From Allochromatium warmingii (GTDB lineage: Bacteria > Pseudomonadota > Gammaproteobacteria > Chromatiales > Chromatiaceae), in the NCBI RefSeq assembly GCF_900107145.1, contig NZ_FNOW01000026.1, positions 1 to 44,455 on the forward strand: a DNA stretch of 44,455 bases. The letters run 5' to 3'. The translations under genes and the position numbers were made by a program. Shown in pieces: positions 44,440-44,455 of the stretch (within the stretch, counting starts at the first letter, position 1; each line of letters starts with the position of its first letter). Below the pieces are notes generated by a model that saw only the letters and a list, made by a program, of their open reading frames with translations, had not been told where the DNA came from and ran no database searches.

Positions 44440-44455
44440 GTGATTCGAGATTGCG

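Noticed and set aside
1-44455. Circular replicon inferred from related ends
   Set aside because: The ends match as inverted, not direct, repeats, so they cannot join into a circle by overlap.

Overview
The window is chromosomal DNA of a gammaproteobacterium. The evidence is the gene content and gene order: exbB-exbD-msbA, divergent folB/plsY, tsaD next to rpsU-yqeY-dnaG-rpoD, ntrB-ntrC behind a DUF4124 gene, suf genes, and a serA-pheA-hisC-tyrA cluster. Core genes are GC-rich. The toxin-antitoxin and intergenic parts are visibly more AT-rich. The mix of Hox-type hydrogenase relic, Uma2 genes, BrnTA and many palindromic repeats would suit a Chromatiales/Competibacter-like organism, but that placement is a guess from memory. 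No phage, transposase or CRISPR array is seen.

Layout. 1-2100 is an accessory stretch: a fragment of a Uma2 gene at the very edge, an exported SH3-like protein, a ParD-like antitoxin followed by a decayed toxin, a BrnTA module, and four copies of a palindromic repeat. 2099-4907 (minus) is the lipid A flippase operon exbB-exbD-msbA. 5173-6645 encodes an unusual HTH/ferredoxin/flavoreductase-like protein. 6755-9944 holds folB, plsY, a PAS histidine kinase and tsaD. 10090-14720 is the macromolecular synthesis operon rpsU-yqeY-dnaG-rpoD, followed by a tRNA-Ile2(CAU). 15004-18174 (minus) is DUF4124-ntrB-ntrC. 18289-19063 is crcB plus a DUF190 gene. 19195-23347 is sufB-sufC-sufD plus a MIP18-family gene. 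23470-24116 is a MazE/PIN module, followed on the minus strand by moeB, glnA and a cation diffusion facilitator gene. 28065-32144 is a hybrid histidine kinase with an HD-GYP response regulator. 32285-38105 mixes envelope genes (O-antigen ligase, KpsS-like, GT4, pssA) with a RelE/XRE module and an orphan hoxE/nuoE-like gene. 38296-38850 is a Spy/CpxP-like periplasmic protein. 39128-44439 is serA, pheA, hisC, a tyrA-mobB fusion and a shortened Uma2 gene.

How the parts fit. Nitrogen control can be followed inside the window: ntrBC is present, and glnA has a good sigma-54 promoter (GG-N10-GC) with two weak NtrC-like sites 31 bp apart upstream. Envelope building is served by MsbA with ExbBD, PlsY, PssA, the ligase and two glycosyltransferase-type genes. 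The aromatic cluster carries the most unusual gene, a single reading frame joining prephenate dehydrogenase to the molybdenum-cofactor GTPase MobB. Several dispersed repeat families sit in gene ends and even inside the suf operon. The two ends of the window are inverted copies of one 68-nt sequence (67 of 68 identical), which looks like a repeat that limited the assembly.
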